The notes under the pieces: model-generated
Databases searched by the model: none
What the model saw: only the letters and a program-made list of their open reading frames with translations
What the model was told of the DNA's origin: nothing
Made by a program: the position numbers and the translations under genes
Shown here: piece by piece, positions 1 through 9,047 of the stretch
Position numbering within the stretch: position 1 is the first letter of the stretch
Layout of the letters: each line of letters opens with the position of its first letter
DNA from: Emticicia sp. 21SJ11W-3
GTDB taxonomy: Bacteria > Bacteroidota > Bacteroidia > Cytophagales > Spirosomataceae
Length of the DNA: 64,000 nt
Assembly (NCBI RefSeq): GCF_024138715.1
Contig: NZ_CP092074.1
Span: 2,604,001 to 2,668,000 of the forward strand
Direction of reading: 5' to 3'

Positions 1-1
1 T

Positions 2-115
2 AAGTACTTGCCGTTTGCACCATTAACTATGGCGCAGTATCTGATAACCGATAAAGAGGCAGATGCAGAACTAATGAAGCGCTATGAAAGCTACGGCATC
101 AGGGTATTGAATTAA
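2..115 (+). CDS. 3' end of an unidentified gene (partial)
   Basis: This is an open frame that enters from the left edge and ends at TAA 113-115, giving the last 37 residues of a protein (ending YGIRVLN). The tail is hydrophilic and rich in Lys/Glu/Asp. I see no motif that identifies the family. It is supported as coding by being continuously open from the edge and by a hairpin directly after its stop. The start and most of the protein lie outside the window, so no function is offered. Confidence 0.55.
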   Translation, partial: KYLPFAPLTMAQYLITDKEADAELMKRYESYGIRVLN

Positions 116-136
116 AAAAGGCCCGAAAACCGGGCC
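114..136 (-). terminator. Rho-independent terminator between convergent genes
   Basis: A six-base stem GGCCCG (120-125) pairs with CGGGCC (131-136) around an AAAAC loop. On the minus strand the stem is followed directly by six T (complement of 114-119), so it fits a terminator for the gene ending at 149. It may also stop the plus-strand gene ending at 115, but that side lacks a T run. Confidence 0.8.
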
Positions 137-148
137 TCAATTATAAAA

Positions 149-1297
149 TCATAGATATCTTAACCACTTGTTTTCTTTATGCTCTGCCTTGTAGCTGGCA
201 TACCACTTACACATCGGATACAGCAACGCAACAATACCAAGCCAGATAGGGTATATGTACCAGATTTCAAGACCTGAAGGGGCTTTGGGTTTTCCAAACT
301 GAAACGAACCGAAAACAAGGTCTTTGAACTCAAAACCCTGAAAAAACAGCATCACTAACATTGCTGTATGAATAATGTACCAGTGGATTAAGTAATAAAA
401 CAGTGGTACTTTACCATAAGTGGACACTATCTTAATGAATTTGCCATGCTTATTGGCACTCACTGATAAGATAATGAAACAAATACCCAGTGTTACTAAA
501 GTATATAAAAGAGAAGGCGGATATTTGGTTACATTGAGGAACGACATAATCACTAAAACCGGGTCACGGTCAATTTTCCAGGGTATAGGGTCTCCGTAAA
601 TATTTATGTATCTCAACACAACAAACAAGAGCAGCGAAAGCCAGCCCAACTTATACAGCAGGGTTTTCCGTTTACGGGGCGATAAGCTGAAAACGGTTCC
701 ACCAAAGCCATAACCCAGCAGCATTATACCAAACCACGGTATTGGAGGATAACTAATTGCAAATACGTGGGTATCTGACAACTGAAAAACAGAAAACGTA
801 AATAAAGGTGCCAGGTAAGAATAGGGTGGCTGGTTAAATGGCAATAAGCCTAATAGATTATGCAGGAAGATAATTGCTAAACCAATAATCAGAATGGTTT
901 TTGAACTTAAACGAATCAGGGGTGCCAGAAGAATAAAGCCAATGCCAATTGCGCCGATAACCTGAAAGAACAGCGTTCGGAACTTCAGGTCAAACCATAT
1001 ACCTAGCCCGACTATCGTAAACTCAAGCAAAACCAGCCAAAGGCCTCTGCTAACAAGAAACTTCTGGTTTTCTTTCAATTCAGAGTTTTGAAATGACAAA
1101 TAAGCAGATACACCAGATAAAAACACAAAGGTTGGCGCGCAAAGATGGGTTATCCAGCGAGTAAAAAATAAGAGAGGAGTAGTAACAGACAAGTCGGTAG
1201 GGTCTGTCCCTATGTGAAGCAGGTCCCGGGTATGGTCTAATGCCATAATAATCATAACAAGACCCCGCGTGAAGTCAATAGAATTAATTCTTCGCAT
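149..1297 (-). CDS. DUF1624 / heparan-alpha-glucosaminide N-acetyltransferase-like membrane protein
   Basis: A 382-residue polytopic membrane protein with about ten hydrophobic helices. The N-terminus (SIDFTRGLVMIIMALDHTRD) is the signature of the DUF1624/HGSNAT-catalytic family, with the family's conserved Asp-His at residues 21-22 in the first helix. Eukaryotic members transfer acetyl groups across the lysosomal membrane to terminal glucosamine. Bacterial members are generally uncharacterised and may acylate envelope or imported sugars. The ATG at 1295-1297 begins exactly at the conserved motif. The gene is separated from the next minus-strand gene by about 190 bases and a terminator, so it is probably monocistronic. 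Its position next to glycan genes is suggestive only. The substrate is unknown. Confidence 0.8.
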   Translation of the reverse strand: MRRINSIDFTRGLVMIIMALDHTRDLLHIGTDPTDLSVTTPLLFFTRWITHLCAPTFVFLSGVSAYLSFQNSELKENQKFLVSRGLWLVLLEFTIVGLGIWFDLKFRTLFFQVIGAIGIGFILLAPLIRLSSKTILIIGLAIIFLHNLLGLLPFNQPPYSYLAPLFTFSVFQLSDTHVFAISYPPIPWFGIMLLGYGFGGTVFSLSPRKRKTLLYKLGWLSLLLFVVLRYINIYGDPIPWKIDRDPVLVIMSFLNVTKYPPSLLYTLVTLGICFIILSVSANKHGKFIKIVSTYGKVPLFYYLIHWYIIHTAMLVMLFFQGFEFKDLVFGSFQFGKPKAPSGLEIWYIYPIWLGIVALLYPMCKWYASYKAEHKENKWLRYL

Positions 1298-1489
1298 TTT
1301 CAGTAAGTTGGCTATAGGTTCTTTCCAGGTAGGTTAGAAGCGTTATTCATCTCAATACAATTACTCAGTAAAACTTCTCCGCTTGAAAGTGAAAGAAACT
1401 TTTACAAATACAATTTTATTAAAAAATATTTAAATTAAAATGCTTTACGAAAGAAAGTGTATTTTCGTTGCGTCAGGAATTAAAAAAAA

Positions 1490-1525
1490 ATCACCTTTAC
1501 AAATTTTCAGGTCTGTAAAGGTGAT
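1490..1525 (-). terminator. Terminator after the GH127 gene
   Basis: A twelve-base perfect inverted repeat (1490-1501 and 1514-1525) has a 12-base loop. On the minus strand it is followed by the complement of the A run at 1482-1490, a T tract. It lies 22 bases past the stop of the GH127 gene. The remaining gap 1298-1481 is AT-rich, carries the upstream region of the DUF1624 gene, and shows no gene. Confidence 0.8.
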
Positions 1526-1546
1526 GTATGGGTATCTGTAAATGCT

Positions 1547-3571
1547 TTATTTAACAACCGGGAAAGCCACAATTCTTAACTTACTACAACCATAAGGAAT
1601 AAGCGTAATGGTTTCTTCTTTTTTATCTACTTCACCCAGATAAATACCGTCGCGCGGGGTAACCGGTTGCCGGGCAACGCCTTCTACTAATTGCCATGCA
1701 GGTATCTTTTTACCTTTTGCTTTTATTTCAACAGGGGCATTGGCGCTGTTCCAGACAAAGGCATCTGTTGGCGGCTTTACCACAACGCTTGTATTTTCTA
1801 CAGGTTTTTGAATAATAGAGAGGGGCAAACCGTAATTCCAGTCGCTTTTGGGCTGAATTTCATAATAAGTGCCTTCTTCTTTTATTTCTTTCTGCGACCA
1901 GCTTTCTTCAATTTTAAGTGCATAAACCAGCGGCCCTCGTTCAATGGCCTTTGAGTTTTTTGCCCAACTGGTTGTTTTAACTTCCATTGGTAATTGCAGG
2001 GTAAGTTTGTCTCCGTTTTTCCATACACGTTTAATTCTTGCTATATTTCCACCTTGTTCGGTTTTCAGTTTTTCACCATTGAGTATCAATACGGCTTCCT
2101 TGCACCAAACAGGAATGCGAATTTCTAATGGAAAATCAACCGCTTTGGGTGTACTGATTGTAAAATTGATTTGGTCTTCAAACGGATAACCGGTTTCTTC
2201 AGCTATGCTTATTTGGGTGCCGTCGCCTACTTTGGCTGTTATGGTGTTAGGAGCAAAAAGCAAGGCGGCCAGCCCTTTGTCTGGGGTGGCATACCACAGG
2301 TGCGACGTAAATTTTGTCCAACCCTGGTGCATATTAGCAGTACAACAGGTGTAGCCCGCATAAGGACCAAATACATTGCACATACCACGCCAGAAAGGCA
2401 ATGAGAAATCAAAAACCCCACGACTTACCTGTACCTGATTGGCTATTTGGAAGTATTGGCGCGAATTAAAGTCGTCGGTAGTTTGCGTAGGCAAGGCGTT
2501 ATAGGTCATACGTTCAAGGGCATCCATGTAATGTGGGTCGCCGGTTACTGAAATCATTTGTTCCATTGAAAACATGGTTTCAACAATAGAGCAAAGTTCT
2601 ATGCCCTGGGTGGGATCGTTGCCATGTAAATCTTCATCGCCCGAATACATACCATTTGGCAAGCCGTGCAGCGTCATGATGTCTGTCCAGCCGGTTTTCA
2701 GACTTTTAAGTAAATCAGGATTCTTTGTAGCCTGATAATAAATAGCTGGCAGCTTAATGCCCATGCCCACGTTAACTGCGTGCCTGGTCATCCATTTTTC
2801 GTCTGTCTGGTTGGCGGCGGCCTGCATTACCCAGTTGCGTTTACCCAGCAGGTCTGTCCAGGGTGTAGTTTGCTTGTAAATGGTATCGCCAAGCTCTAAC
2901 AGAAATTTCTCGCCTGTCAGGTTATACAACCAATAGACTGACATCAGGTTGTCTCCACCGCGCGCCTCTGCCCATTCTGTCCATTTCGCAAGCGGACAGC
3001 CGTTAAGGCTATTATATTGATACTTAAAGTACCTGCTCAGGCAGTTTATCACCCGCTTGTCGTTTGTAGCCGTATAATATTGCTGCAATACCTTTATCAT
3101 CACCATTTTAGGCCACCAGTCTTCTCCCTGGCTACAATCGGTCATGGGTTTACCGGCTCTTTCAGCTTTTGTTATGCCGCCAATGTATCCATTTGGTCGC
3201 TGGTTTGTTATTACCCAATCAATGTATTGTTGTACTTTGGCTTTCAGCTTTACATCATCAAGCAAATAGGCCAGAGGTACTGCGCCATCGAGCCAATAGG
3301 GGGTTTCTTCCCAGGCATCACCCTTACCGCCCAGCCAGCCGTTATCTTTCATCAGTTTGGGATAATATTCATCCAGATGCCCGGTGGTACCGTCTCGCAT
3401 TATGGTCAGTTGCTTATGCAGCCAGCCTTTTGGTTTTACCGCACCCAAGGGCAACTCTATGTATTTTAGTGGCGCAAGAGGCGCTTTATTGCCGATGTAA
3501 AAAGAATTTTGCGCCTCAGCCTGACCTACAGACAAGCCAATTAACAAAATGCCCAGCAAGTTTTTTTTCAT
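1547..3571 (-). CDS. GH127-type (DUF1680) beta-L-arabinofuranosidase, exported
   Basis: A 674-residue glycoside hydrolase. Residues 1-20 form a signal peptide cut near AEA-QNS. The rest matches the DUF1680/GH127 fold, an (alpha/alpha)6 barrel plus C-terminal beta sandwiches. In the characterised Bifidobacterium enzyme a zinc ion is held by Glu, Cys and a Cys-Cys pair, and one Cys is the nucleophile. The equivalents here are E325 and C327 (IELCSIVE) and C409-C410 (YTCCTAN). E313 in GDEDLHG is a plausible acid/base. The likely role is to release L-arabinofuranose from plant glycans in the periplasm. It follows the phosphatase gene by 34 bases, so they are probably cotranscribed. GH146-like specificity cannot be ruled out by reading alone. 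Confidence 0.88.
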   Translation of the reverse strand: MKKNLLGILLIGLSVGQAEAQNSFYIGNKAPLAPLKYIELPLGAVKPKGWLHKQLTIMRDGTTGHLDEYYPKLMKDNGWLGGKGDAWEETPYWLDGAVPLAYLLDDVKLKAKVQQYIDWVITNQRPNGYIGGITKAERAGKPMTDCSQGEDWWPKMVMIKVLQQYYTATNDKRVINCLSRYFKYQYNSLNGCPLAKWTEWAEARGGDNLMSVYWLYNLTGEKFLLELGDTIYKQTTPWTDLLGKRNWVMQAAANQTDEKWMTRHAVNVGMGIKLPAIYYQATKNPDLLKSLKTGWTDIMTLHGLPNGMYSGDEDLHGNDPTQGIELCSIVETMFSMEQMISVTGDPHYMDALERMTYNALPTQTTDDFNSRQYFQIANQVQVSRGVFDFSLPFWRGMCNVFGPYAGYTCCTANMHQGWTKFTSHLWYATPDKGLAALLFAPNTITAKVGDGTQISIAEETGYPFEDQINFTISTPKAVDFPLEIRIPVWCKEAVLILNGEKLKTEQGGNIARIKRVWKNGDKLTLQLPMEVKTTSWAKNSKAIERGPLVYALKIEESWSQKEIKEEGTYYEIQPKSDWNYGLPLSIIQKPVENTSVVVKPPTDAFVWNSANAPVEIKAKGKKIPAWQLVEGVARQPVTPRDGIYLGEVDKKEETITLIPYGCSKLRIVAFPVVK

Positions 3572-3605
3572 GGTGTTATTTAAGGTTGAAAAGATTAAAT
3601 CAGCA

Positions 3606-5135
3606 TTATTTTGATGTACGCGTTACTTTAGAGAAATCAAGGTAGCGATATTTACCCAGAATTGTTTGCTGCAAGGTTAGTTCATAAGAACCACCATCAT
3701 AAATTGCTTTGGTTTTTATGGTTTCTACTTTTACGGCGGGCTGTTTGGGCGCATTTTTACTATTCAGTAATTCATAAAAAACGCGGCCGTTCATAGAGGC
3801 CGGAATAGGTAGTTGATGCAAATGTAATATGGTAGGGGCCAGGTCAATATTTGAGGTGGGCAGGCTGCTTTCATACGCTTTTTTGAAACTTGGGCCATAG
3901 GCCAGAAGCGCTATATGCACTTCATAAGGGCTCATGCTGCCATGCCCGGCTACGCCTTTGGCATAGCTTGTGCCAGCGTAGCCTTTGTCATTCTTATCAT
4001 CATTCCAGTTGTAGTCAACCAATATGTCGGCAGTGCGGCTTGGGTGGTTCCAATGAATGGTCTCAAAAGATAAGGTGCCTTCAACAATGCCTTGTGTGCT
4101 TCCGGGTTTTGCTGCTTTGGTGTAAATACCGCCAACCCATTGCTGCGATTGCAGGCGACTAACAATTGATTTGATTTTACTTTTGTCTTCCACATAAATG
4201 GCACCTTCAGTTACGATTACGTCTTCACTGTCTTTATTTTGTTTCAGGCCTTCTTTAATCAGGAAATCAACCACATTGGTTTTGCCGATGAAGGTTGCAA
4301 AACCGTGGTCAGCTGAAATCAGGATATTGAAATTATTCGTTAGCCCTTTTTGTTCAATATCAGCCAGAATACGCCCGAACTGTTCGTCTACCACTTTGAT
4401 TGATTCCATGGCGTAGTCTGAGCCAATGCCAAAAGTATGGGCTGTGCCGTCGGGGTCTGTAAACCATACAGAACTGACAAGGGGGCCATCCAGGGTAATG
4501 GCATATCTCATAACAGCATCGGCAATCCATTTATTAAGCTGCGTATTGGGTTTTGGTTTTACACTAGGTGGAACAGGGCCCACTTCGCTCAAAACTTTAG
4601 CTTTTAAAGATTCTGGTCTGATCATGCTTGTTGAGATAACCGCGCCATTACCTATTTTATGATTCTGTAAAAGAGCCGAACCGGTTGAACCTGAGCTAAA
4701 AACCATCATTTTTTTTCCTGCCTTGGTCAGAATCTCTCCTAAAGATATAGCTGTAAGCAAATTTCCGTTTTCAGAATCATTAATTTTATCCAGATTTTCG
4801 GCATCACCGGTGTTCAGGCCCTGTGTTTTATTCACAGCAGGGAAAAACACCGTATTACCCATTAAACCATGCGCTTTACAATAGCCGCCTGTTGCAAACG
4901 AAGAAGCATTTACTCTGGTAACAGTTGGGAACACACTATGATGTTGTTTACCATAAGCGGCTTTCTTACTGAAAGCGTATAAATTGGGCATGGCCTCAGG
5001 AGTAATGTAATCCGGCCGCAAGCCATCAAAAAATATAATCAGGGTTCGTAGTTCTTTGGTTTGCTGTGCCGGGGCAGTAAAACAGTTTACCAATAATATA
5101 GCAAAGGCCAATGCCTGCCGCAGTAGAGATTTCAT
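3606..5135 (-). CDS. Exported alkaline-phosphatase-superfamily phosphodiesterase/pyrophosphatase-like protein
   Basis: A 509-residue enzyme of the type I phosphodiesterase/nucleotide pyrophosphatase (NPP) branch of the alkaline phosphatase superfamily. I place the start at ATG 5133-5135 because it gives a clean signal peptide (MKSLLRQALAFAILL, ending near APAQQ). A TTG 30 bases upstream would extend the frame into the preceding gene's terminator. Metal and nucleophile signatures are visible: FFDGLRPD near the N-terminus, VFPTVTRVN carrying the probable catalytic Thr, later DPDGTAHTFG and SADHGF, and a C-terminal GHGS. It would act in the periplasm on phosphodiesters or phosphomonoesters; the substrate is not evident. 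It heads an operon with the GH127 gene. Confidence 0.85.
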   Translation of the reverse strand: MKSLLRQALAFAILLVNCFTAPAQQTKELRTLIIFFDGLRPDYITPEAMPNLYAFSKKAAYGKQHHSVFPTVTRVNASSFATGGYCKAHGLMGNTVFFPAVNKTQGLNTGDAENLDKINDSENGNLLTAISLGEILTKAGKKMMVFSSGSTGSALLQNHKIGNGAVISTSMIRPESLKAKVLSEVGPVPPSVKPKPNTQLNKWIADAVMRYAITLDGPLVSSVWFTDPDGTAHTFGIGSDYAMESIKVVDEQFGRILADIEQKGLTNNFNILISADHGFATFIGKTNVVDFLIKEGLKQNKDSEDVIVTEGAIYVEDKSKIKSIVSRLQSQQWVGGIYTKAAKPGSTQGIVEGTLSFETIHWNHPSRTADILVDYNWNDDKNDKGYAGTSYAKGVAGHGSMSPYEVHIALLAYGPSFKKAYESSLPTSNIDLAPTILHLHQLPIPASMNGRVFYELLNSKNAPKQPAVKVETIKTKAIYDGGSYELTLQQTILGKYRYLDFSKVTRTSK

Positions 5136-5160
5136 AGATGGAATGGGTTTCAGGTTATCG

Positions 5161-5209
5161 GACAAAAAACAGGGTATAAACCGAATGGATATTCCTTCGG
5201 TTTATACCC
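5161..5209 (-). terminator. Strong terminator between T9SS protein gene and phosphatase gene
   Basis: A perfect 14-base inverted repeat (5172-5185 with 5196-5209) has a 10-base loop. On the minus strand it is followed by a run of T (complement of 5164-5170). It sits between the stop at 5292 and the phosphatase start at 5135, which supports choosing the downstream ATG for the phosphatase. Confidence 0.9.
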
Positions 5210-5291
5210 GCTAAAATACTGGATTAAAATATATTCAGGCTATTTTTATGCGTGAATAATCTGTTAAATCCTTTTGTAGTTTTTAAGACTA

Positions 5292-8200
5292 TTACTGCCT
5301 GATTACTTTGTTAGATACCACAGACCTTGGCGTTGAAACTCTCAGGATATAAAGCCCGGTCGGTAAGTCTGCTATATCAATCGTATCAGAATCATTTGTT
5401 ATTTGCCTGAGTAAAGCCCCATCTGTTTTAAAGATTTCTTTTTTAATAATTTTATCCGGGGTAATGATTTTTATAAAATCATTAGTGGGGTTAGGATAAA
5501 TCAGCAAATTACTTTTATTCTCGGGTTCGTTTGAAAGTAGAGTTCCGTTAAAAAAAGTAAAAGGCTTTGAGAGATAGGTATTAGAACTTGTGATAGCTTT
5601 AAATTGTCCTTTATAATAAGTATTGGGTTTCAGGTTTATCAAAACAGCAGATAAATTAGTAGTAACAAAATAGTTACCCCCTGATTCTTTACTTTGTGCT
5701 TTTACCGAATCAGTGAGAACACCGTTTTCTCCATAAAGAAACTTGGTTCCGTAAATACTATTCCATCCGGTATACAGCAATGCTTTCAAAATAGTTGTTT
5801 TCGAATCGAGAAATTCAATATCAGTAGGAATAATTTCTACCTTCTGAGTTAATGAAAATAAATCAAGAGGTCCATACACAATTTCATCTCCAATCGTAAA
5901 TTTCAATCTTGAATAATATAGTTTTTCAGGGTCGAGATTTGACAATTCTACTCTTATATTCGCTGAAGAAGTCCCGGTTGGACCTTTTATACCAGAAATT
6001 GTTTCAATCTTTGGGGTTTTAAATAGCCTTGTGGTGTCATACTCATACACAATATTTTTAATGCTGTCATCCGGGACTCGAATCCACCCATTTATATATA
6101 CTATTCCATTACTCACTGATGGGGGGTGTATGTAAAGAGAATAGATTGGCAGTGTTTTATAATATAGTATTGGGTCAGAAAAAAATGTCTGGTTATTTGA
6201 TTTTACCCTTAGCCTGGTTACATAACTGGAGTCAGGGGTGAGGCCTGTGAGTTCGACTTCAATTTCCTTCGATTGCAGTGCCTGAACCGAATCCGGTTTA
6301 GCTTTGGTAAGTTCATTGAAAACGTTATTTTTCCCATATTCAATTGCAATATCAGTAACAGATTTAAAGTTGGAAATTACACGCGCTTTAAATTTCCCTT
6401 TTCTGCTCCCTATGATGCTTCCCTCATAAGACATAAATAGCTCAACCTCCTGTAGGGTTCTAAAATACGAAGTGTCAGAGGTTTGGCGTTTGCCATTGTA
6501 ATCAAACGAAATAAAAAACCAGTATTTAGTGCCCGATTTCAGATTCTTGATATTGAACGCTTGATTCCTACTACTATTAGGCGCAAGGGTAGATTCACTT
6601 GCGGCTAAAACCATACGGCTTTCATCACTATAGCCATATTCTAACTTTATATTGCTTATAGGTAAGTAATTGGCAAAAACTGTACCTGACACTTTGGCAT
6701 CAAAACATCCAATATTCTCAGCACTTAAAGGTACTTTCACGCCATAATCTTCTATTTTTATCTTGCTTCTTATAAGCATTCCGTTAGGACCAGCGCAATA
6801 AATATTTTCTGAATTTGCATAAACTGCACTAATGCCCGCATTTAATGGATAATCCGTACCCTTCCATGATAGTCCACCATCTATTGTATAATAAATTGGG
6901 CCTGTTAATCCTGCTGAGAATCCTACATTTTCATTTATAAAGAATATTGACTTTACCTGATTACCTGGCATTACATGGTCCTTCCAGGTCCTGCCTTTAT
7001 TAGTGGTTCTTAATAAAATTTTGCCATTAGAAGAAACATAGGCTACTGAATCAGTAACCCCATTAATATCTTTATAATAATCATTAATATCCGACAGCAA
7101 TGTCCAGTCCCACCCACTATTAATAGTCTTGTACAAATCTCCATTCCTTATTCCTATACCATTCTCAGTATCAAAAAAATGCAGTTTAGTAAAATTGCCG
7201 ATATCACTTGTTTTTGAGTTCCAGTTTTGTCCTCCATCTTTAGTGATTTTGAAATAATTAACAGAATTATTAAAAGTAGCAGATGCTGCCCACGTGGTTT
7301 CAGTAATAAAATAAAAAGCATGAGTATTCATGGTCCCGTTAATACCATCAAAAGGTTTGATTATTTTCCATGTTTTGCCCCCATCTTCTGTTTTGTAAAC
7401 TAACCCATTCATTACAACCACTCCTTTATCATCTGAAAAAAAACGTAGTTGAGATAGATGATTTTCAAAATCGTACTTTTCTGCCCATGTATTCCCTTTA
7501 TCCTGTGTTTTATAGAGTTTCCCGGATGATGAAGTAAAGTATCCGATACGACTTGAAGAAAAAGTTATATGATTAATGTCATTCGCATAAAGCGAATATG
7601 GCTGCCATGTTTTACCTCCATCTGTAGTTTTAAAAATCGCTCCTTTGTCTCCTCCTGCAAAGCCAATGTTTTTATTCAGAAAATAAATACTGTTTAGTGA
7701 GATATTGATTTTTACACCCCCAGTTATAGATTTCATATACAGGGTTTTGCCTCCATCAGATGTAGTATTAATTAAACCATCTCCACTTGCCAGAAAACCA
7801 TTATTTTCATCAACAAAACTAAAGCTATTAATGGCAACCGACAGATTTTGTATTGTTGACCATGTTTCTCCACCGTCAATGGTTTTTATTATTGAATTAT
7901 TCTCTCTAGATGCGTATCCAACTTTATCATTCAAAAAATACACATTTCTGAAGTCTGTTGATACGTAATCCTGCATTAATGTCAATTTCCAATTCTGGCC
8001 TTTATCTTCTGTTTTATAAATCCTCCCGTCAGTGGTCAACAAAAGCCCAGTTACATCAGTAAAGAAGTAAACTTTAGATATCTTTGTATTGGCTAGTTGT
8101 GCAGAGAAATATCTCCAGACCGTCCCATTGTCTGCTGAAAAGTATATAAAATCACTGTCACTAAAACCAATTTCAGAATCTGAAAGAATAATTGCTGTAT

Positions 8201-8552
8201 GGCTTGTTTCATAAATAAGAGCTGAAGGCAGAATATCCAACTTTTTCCATGTTTTACCTTTATCTAATGTTAAATGTACAGCATTCTTCTCCACAATAAG
8301 ACCTTTGGTCCCTTTAAATTCAATATCTACCGGACTTGAAACCGGATAATTAATCTCCCAGCTTTCACCTGCATTATCTGTTTTTAAAAGCTGATTCTTA
8401 GTCAAAATAAAACCTTCCTTTTCTGATATAAACGTCATATCGATAATATCACTTCCGGAAGGTTTAGGATTAAGCCATTGCCAGTCAAACTGCGCAAACG
8501 AAATAGAATGAAATACAAAGAAAATGAGTGCGGAGAGTAAATAATTTTTCAC
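5292..8552 (-). CDS. Secreted Ycf48/BNR-like repeat protein with T9SS sorting domain
   Basis: A 1086-residue exported protein. It starts at GTG 8550-8552, the only start that keeps the signal peptide (MKNYLLSALIFFVFHS, ending SFAQ). Roughly residues 20-590 hold about thirteen repeats ending in a GGKTW-like turn (GGETWST, GGKTWQP, KGRTWKD, GGLSWKG), the pattern of Ycf48/sialidase-like beta-propeller blades. Residues about 600-1000 look like fibronectin/Ig-type beta domains with recurring SGTKYWF- and PDSSYVTR-like strands. The last 75 residues are a type IX secretion C-terminal domain (YPNPTNDFIKI to NKVIRQ). It is probably delivered to the cell surface or medium. Ligand or activity is unknown; the name covers architecture only. 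It ends at a strong terminator. Confidence 0.88.
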   Translation of the reverse strand: MKNYLLSALIFFVFHSISFAQFDWQWLNPKPSGSDIIDMTFISEKEGFILTKNQLLKTDNAGESWEINYPVSSPVDIEFKGTKGLIVEKNAVHLTLDKGKTWKKLDILPSALIYETSHTAIILSDSEIGFSDSDFIYFSADNGTVWRYFSAQLANTKISKVYFFTDVTGLLLTTDGRIYKTEDKGQNWKLTLMQDYVSTDFRNVYFLNDKVGYASRENNSIIKTIDGGETWSTIQNLSVAINSFSFVDENNGFLASGDGLINTTSDGGKTLYMKSITGGVKINISLNSIYFLNKNIGFAGGDKGAIFKTTDGGKTWQPYSLYANDINHITFSSSRIGYFTSSSGKLYKTQDKGNTWAEKYDFENHLSQLRFFSDDKGVVVMNGLVYKTEDGGKTWKIIKPFDGINGTMNTHAFYFITETTWAASATFNNSVNYFKITKDGGQNWNSKTSDIGNFTKLHFFDTENGIGIRNGDLYKTINSGWDWTLLSDINDYYKDINGVTDSVAYVSSNGKILLRTTNKGRTWKDHVMPGNQVKSIFFINENVGFSAGLTGPIYYTIDGGLSWKGTDYPLNAGISAVYANSENIYCAGPNGMLIRSKIKIEDYGVKVPLSAENIGCFDAKVSGTVFANYLPISNIKLEYGYSDESRMVLAASESTLAPNSSRNQAFNIKNLKSGTKYWFFISFDYNGKRQTSDTSYFRTLQEVELFMSYEGSIIGSRKGKFKARVISNFKSVTDIAIEYGKNNVFNELTKAKPDSVQALQSKEIEVELTGLTPDSSYVTRLRVKSNNQTFFSDPILYYKTLPIYSLYIHPPSVSNGIVYINGWIRVPDDSIKNIVYEYDTTRLFKTPKIETISGIKGPTGTSSANIRVELSNLDPEKLYYSRLKFTIGDEIVYGPLDLFSLTQKVEIIPTDIEFLDSKTTILKALLYTGWNSIYGTKFLYGENGVLTDSVKAQSKESGGNYFVTTNLSAVLINLKPNTYYKGQFKAITSSNTYLSKPFTFFNGTLLSNEPENKSNLLIYPNPTNDFIKIITPDKIIKKEIFKTDGALLRQITNDSDTIDIADLPTGLYILRVSTPRSVVSNKVIRQ

Positions 8553-8688
8553 AACAAAATTGTTTTAGATGGTTATTACATCGTTTTTTTTTAGCAAATA
8601 AAAAACACATCAAGCAAAATTAATGCTTTATGAGGTAATTTCATCCAAGACAATAAACATAATTTTTTAAAGTCAGCTTGAATCAAGA

Positions 8689-8844
8689 TTATGAAGAATA
8701 CTCTGTAAATTCGGGTAAGTCTTCTATGTCAATTGTATCAGAATCATCTGTTATTTTCCTGAGTAAAGCGCCATCTGTTTTAGAGATTTCTTTTTTGATG
8801 ATTTTATCCGGTGTAATAATTTTTATAAAATCATTTGTGGGGTT
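8689..8844 (-). pseudogene. Relic of a second T9SS C-terminal sorting domain
   Basis: The minus strand of this gap encodes a 51-residue stretch beginning NPTNDFIKIITPDKIIKKEI. It is identical at 40 of 44 positions to the sorting domain of the neighbouring 1086-residue protein, then runs into unrelated sequence (EFTEYSS) and a stop. It lacks the last third of a normal sorting domain (the GLYILRV core) and has no signal peptide or body upstream. It is best read as the remnant of a duplicated T9SS-cargo gene, or of a recombination event, in the 495-base gap between that gene and the next. The rest of the gap (8553-8688, 8845-9047) shows no gene. Confidence 0.75.
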
Positions 8845-9047
8845 AACCGGGTTAATTTGCCGCTTCCTGAAAATCTTTCAGCCAGCTTTTTTAGCTAGAC
8901 CGGTGTATCCAATAGTCAATATTATTAATCGGCGGTATTATTAAAATAAGGCTGTAAAAGGCCGCAAAAAATAATATTTATAACCTAAACTTTTGAAATT
9001 GAATAATTAGTCTATTTTTTTGCAAAACTAATCTCCTAACATAAACT

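Noticed and set aside
5136-5165. TTG-initiated upstream start for the phosphatase gene
   Set aside because: It would start in the T tract of the upstream terminator and add residues before a good signal peptide; ATG 5133-5135 is preferred.
8678-8944. An 88-residue plus-strand open frame
   Set aside because: It is the antisense of the T9SS sorting-domain relic on the minus strand; its residues mirror that coding sequence.
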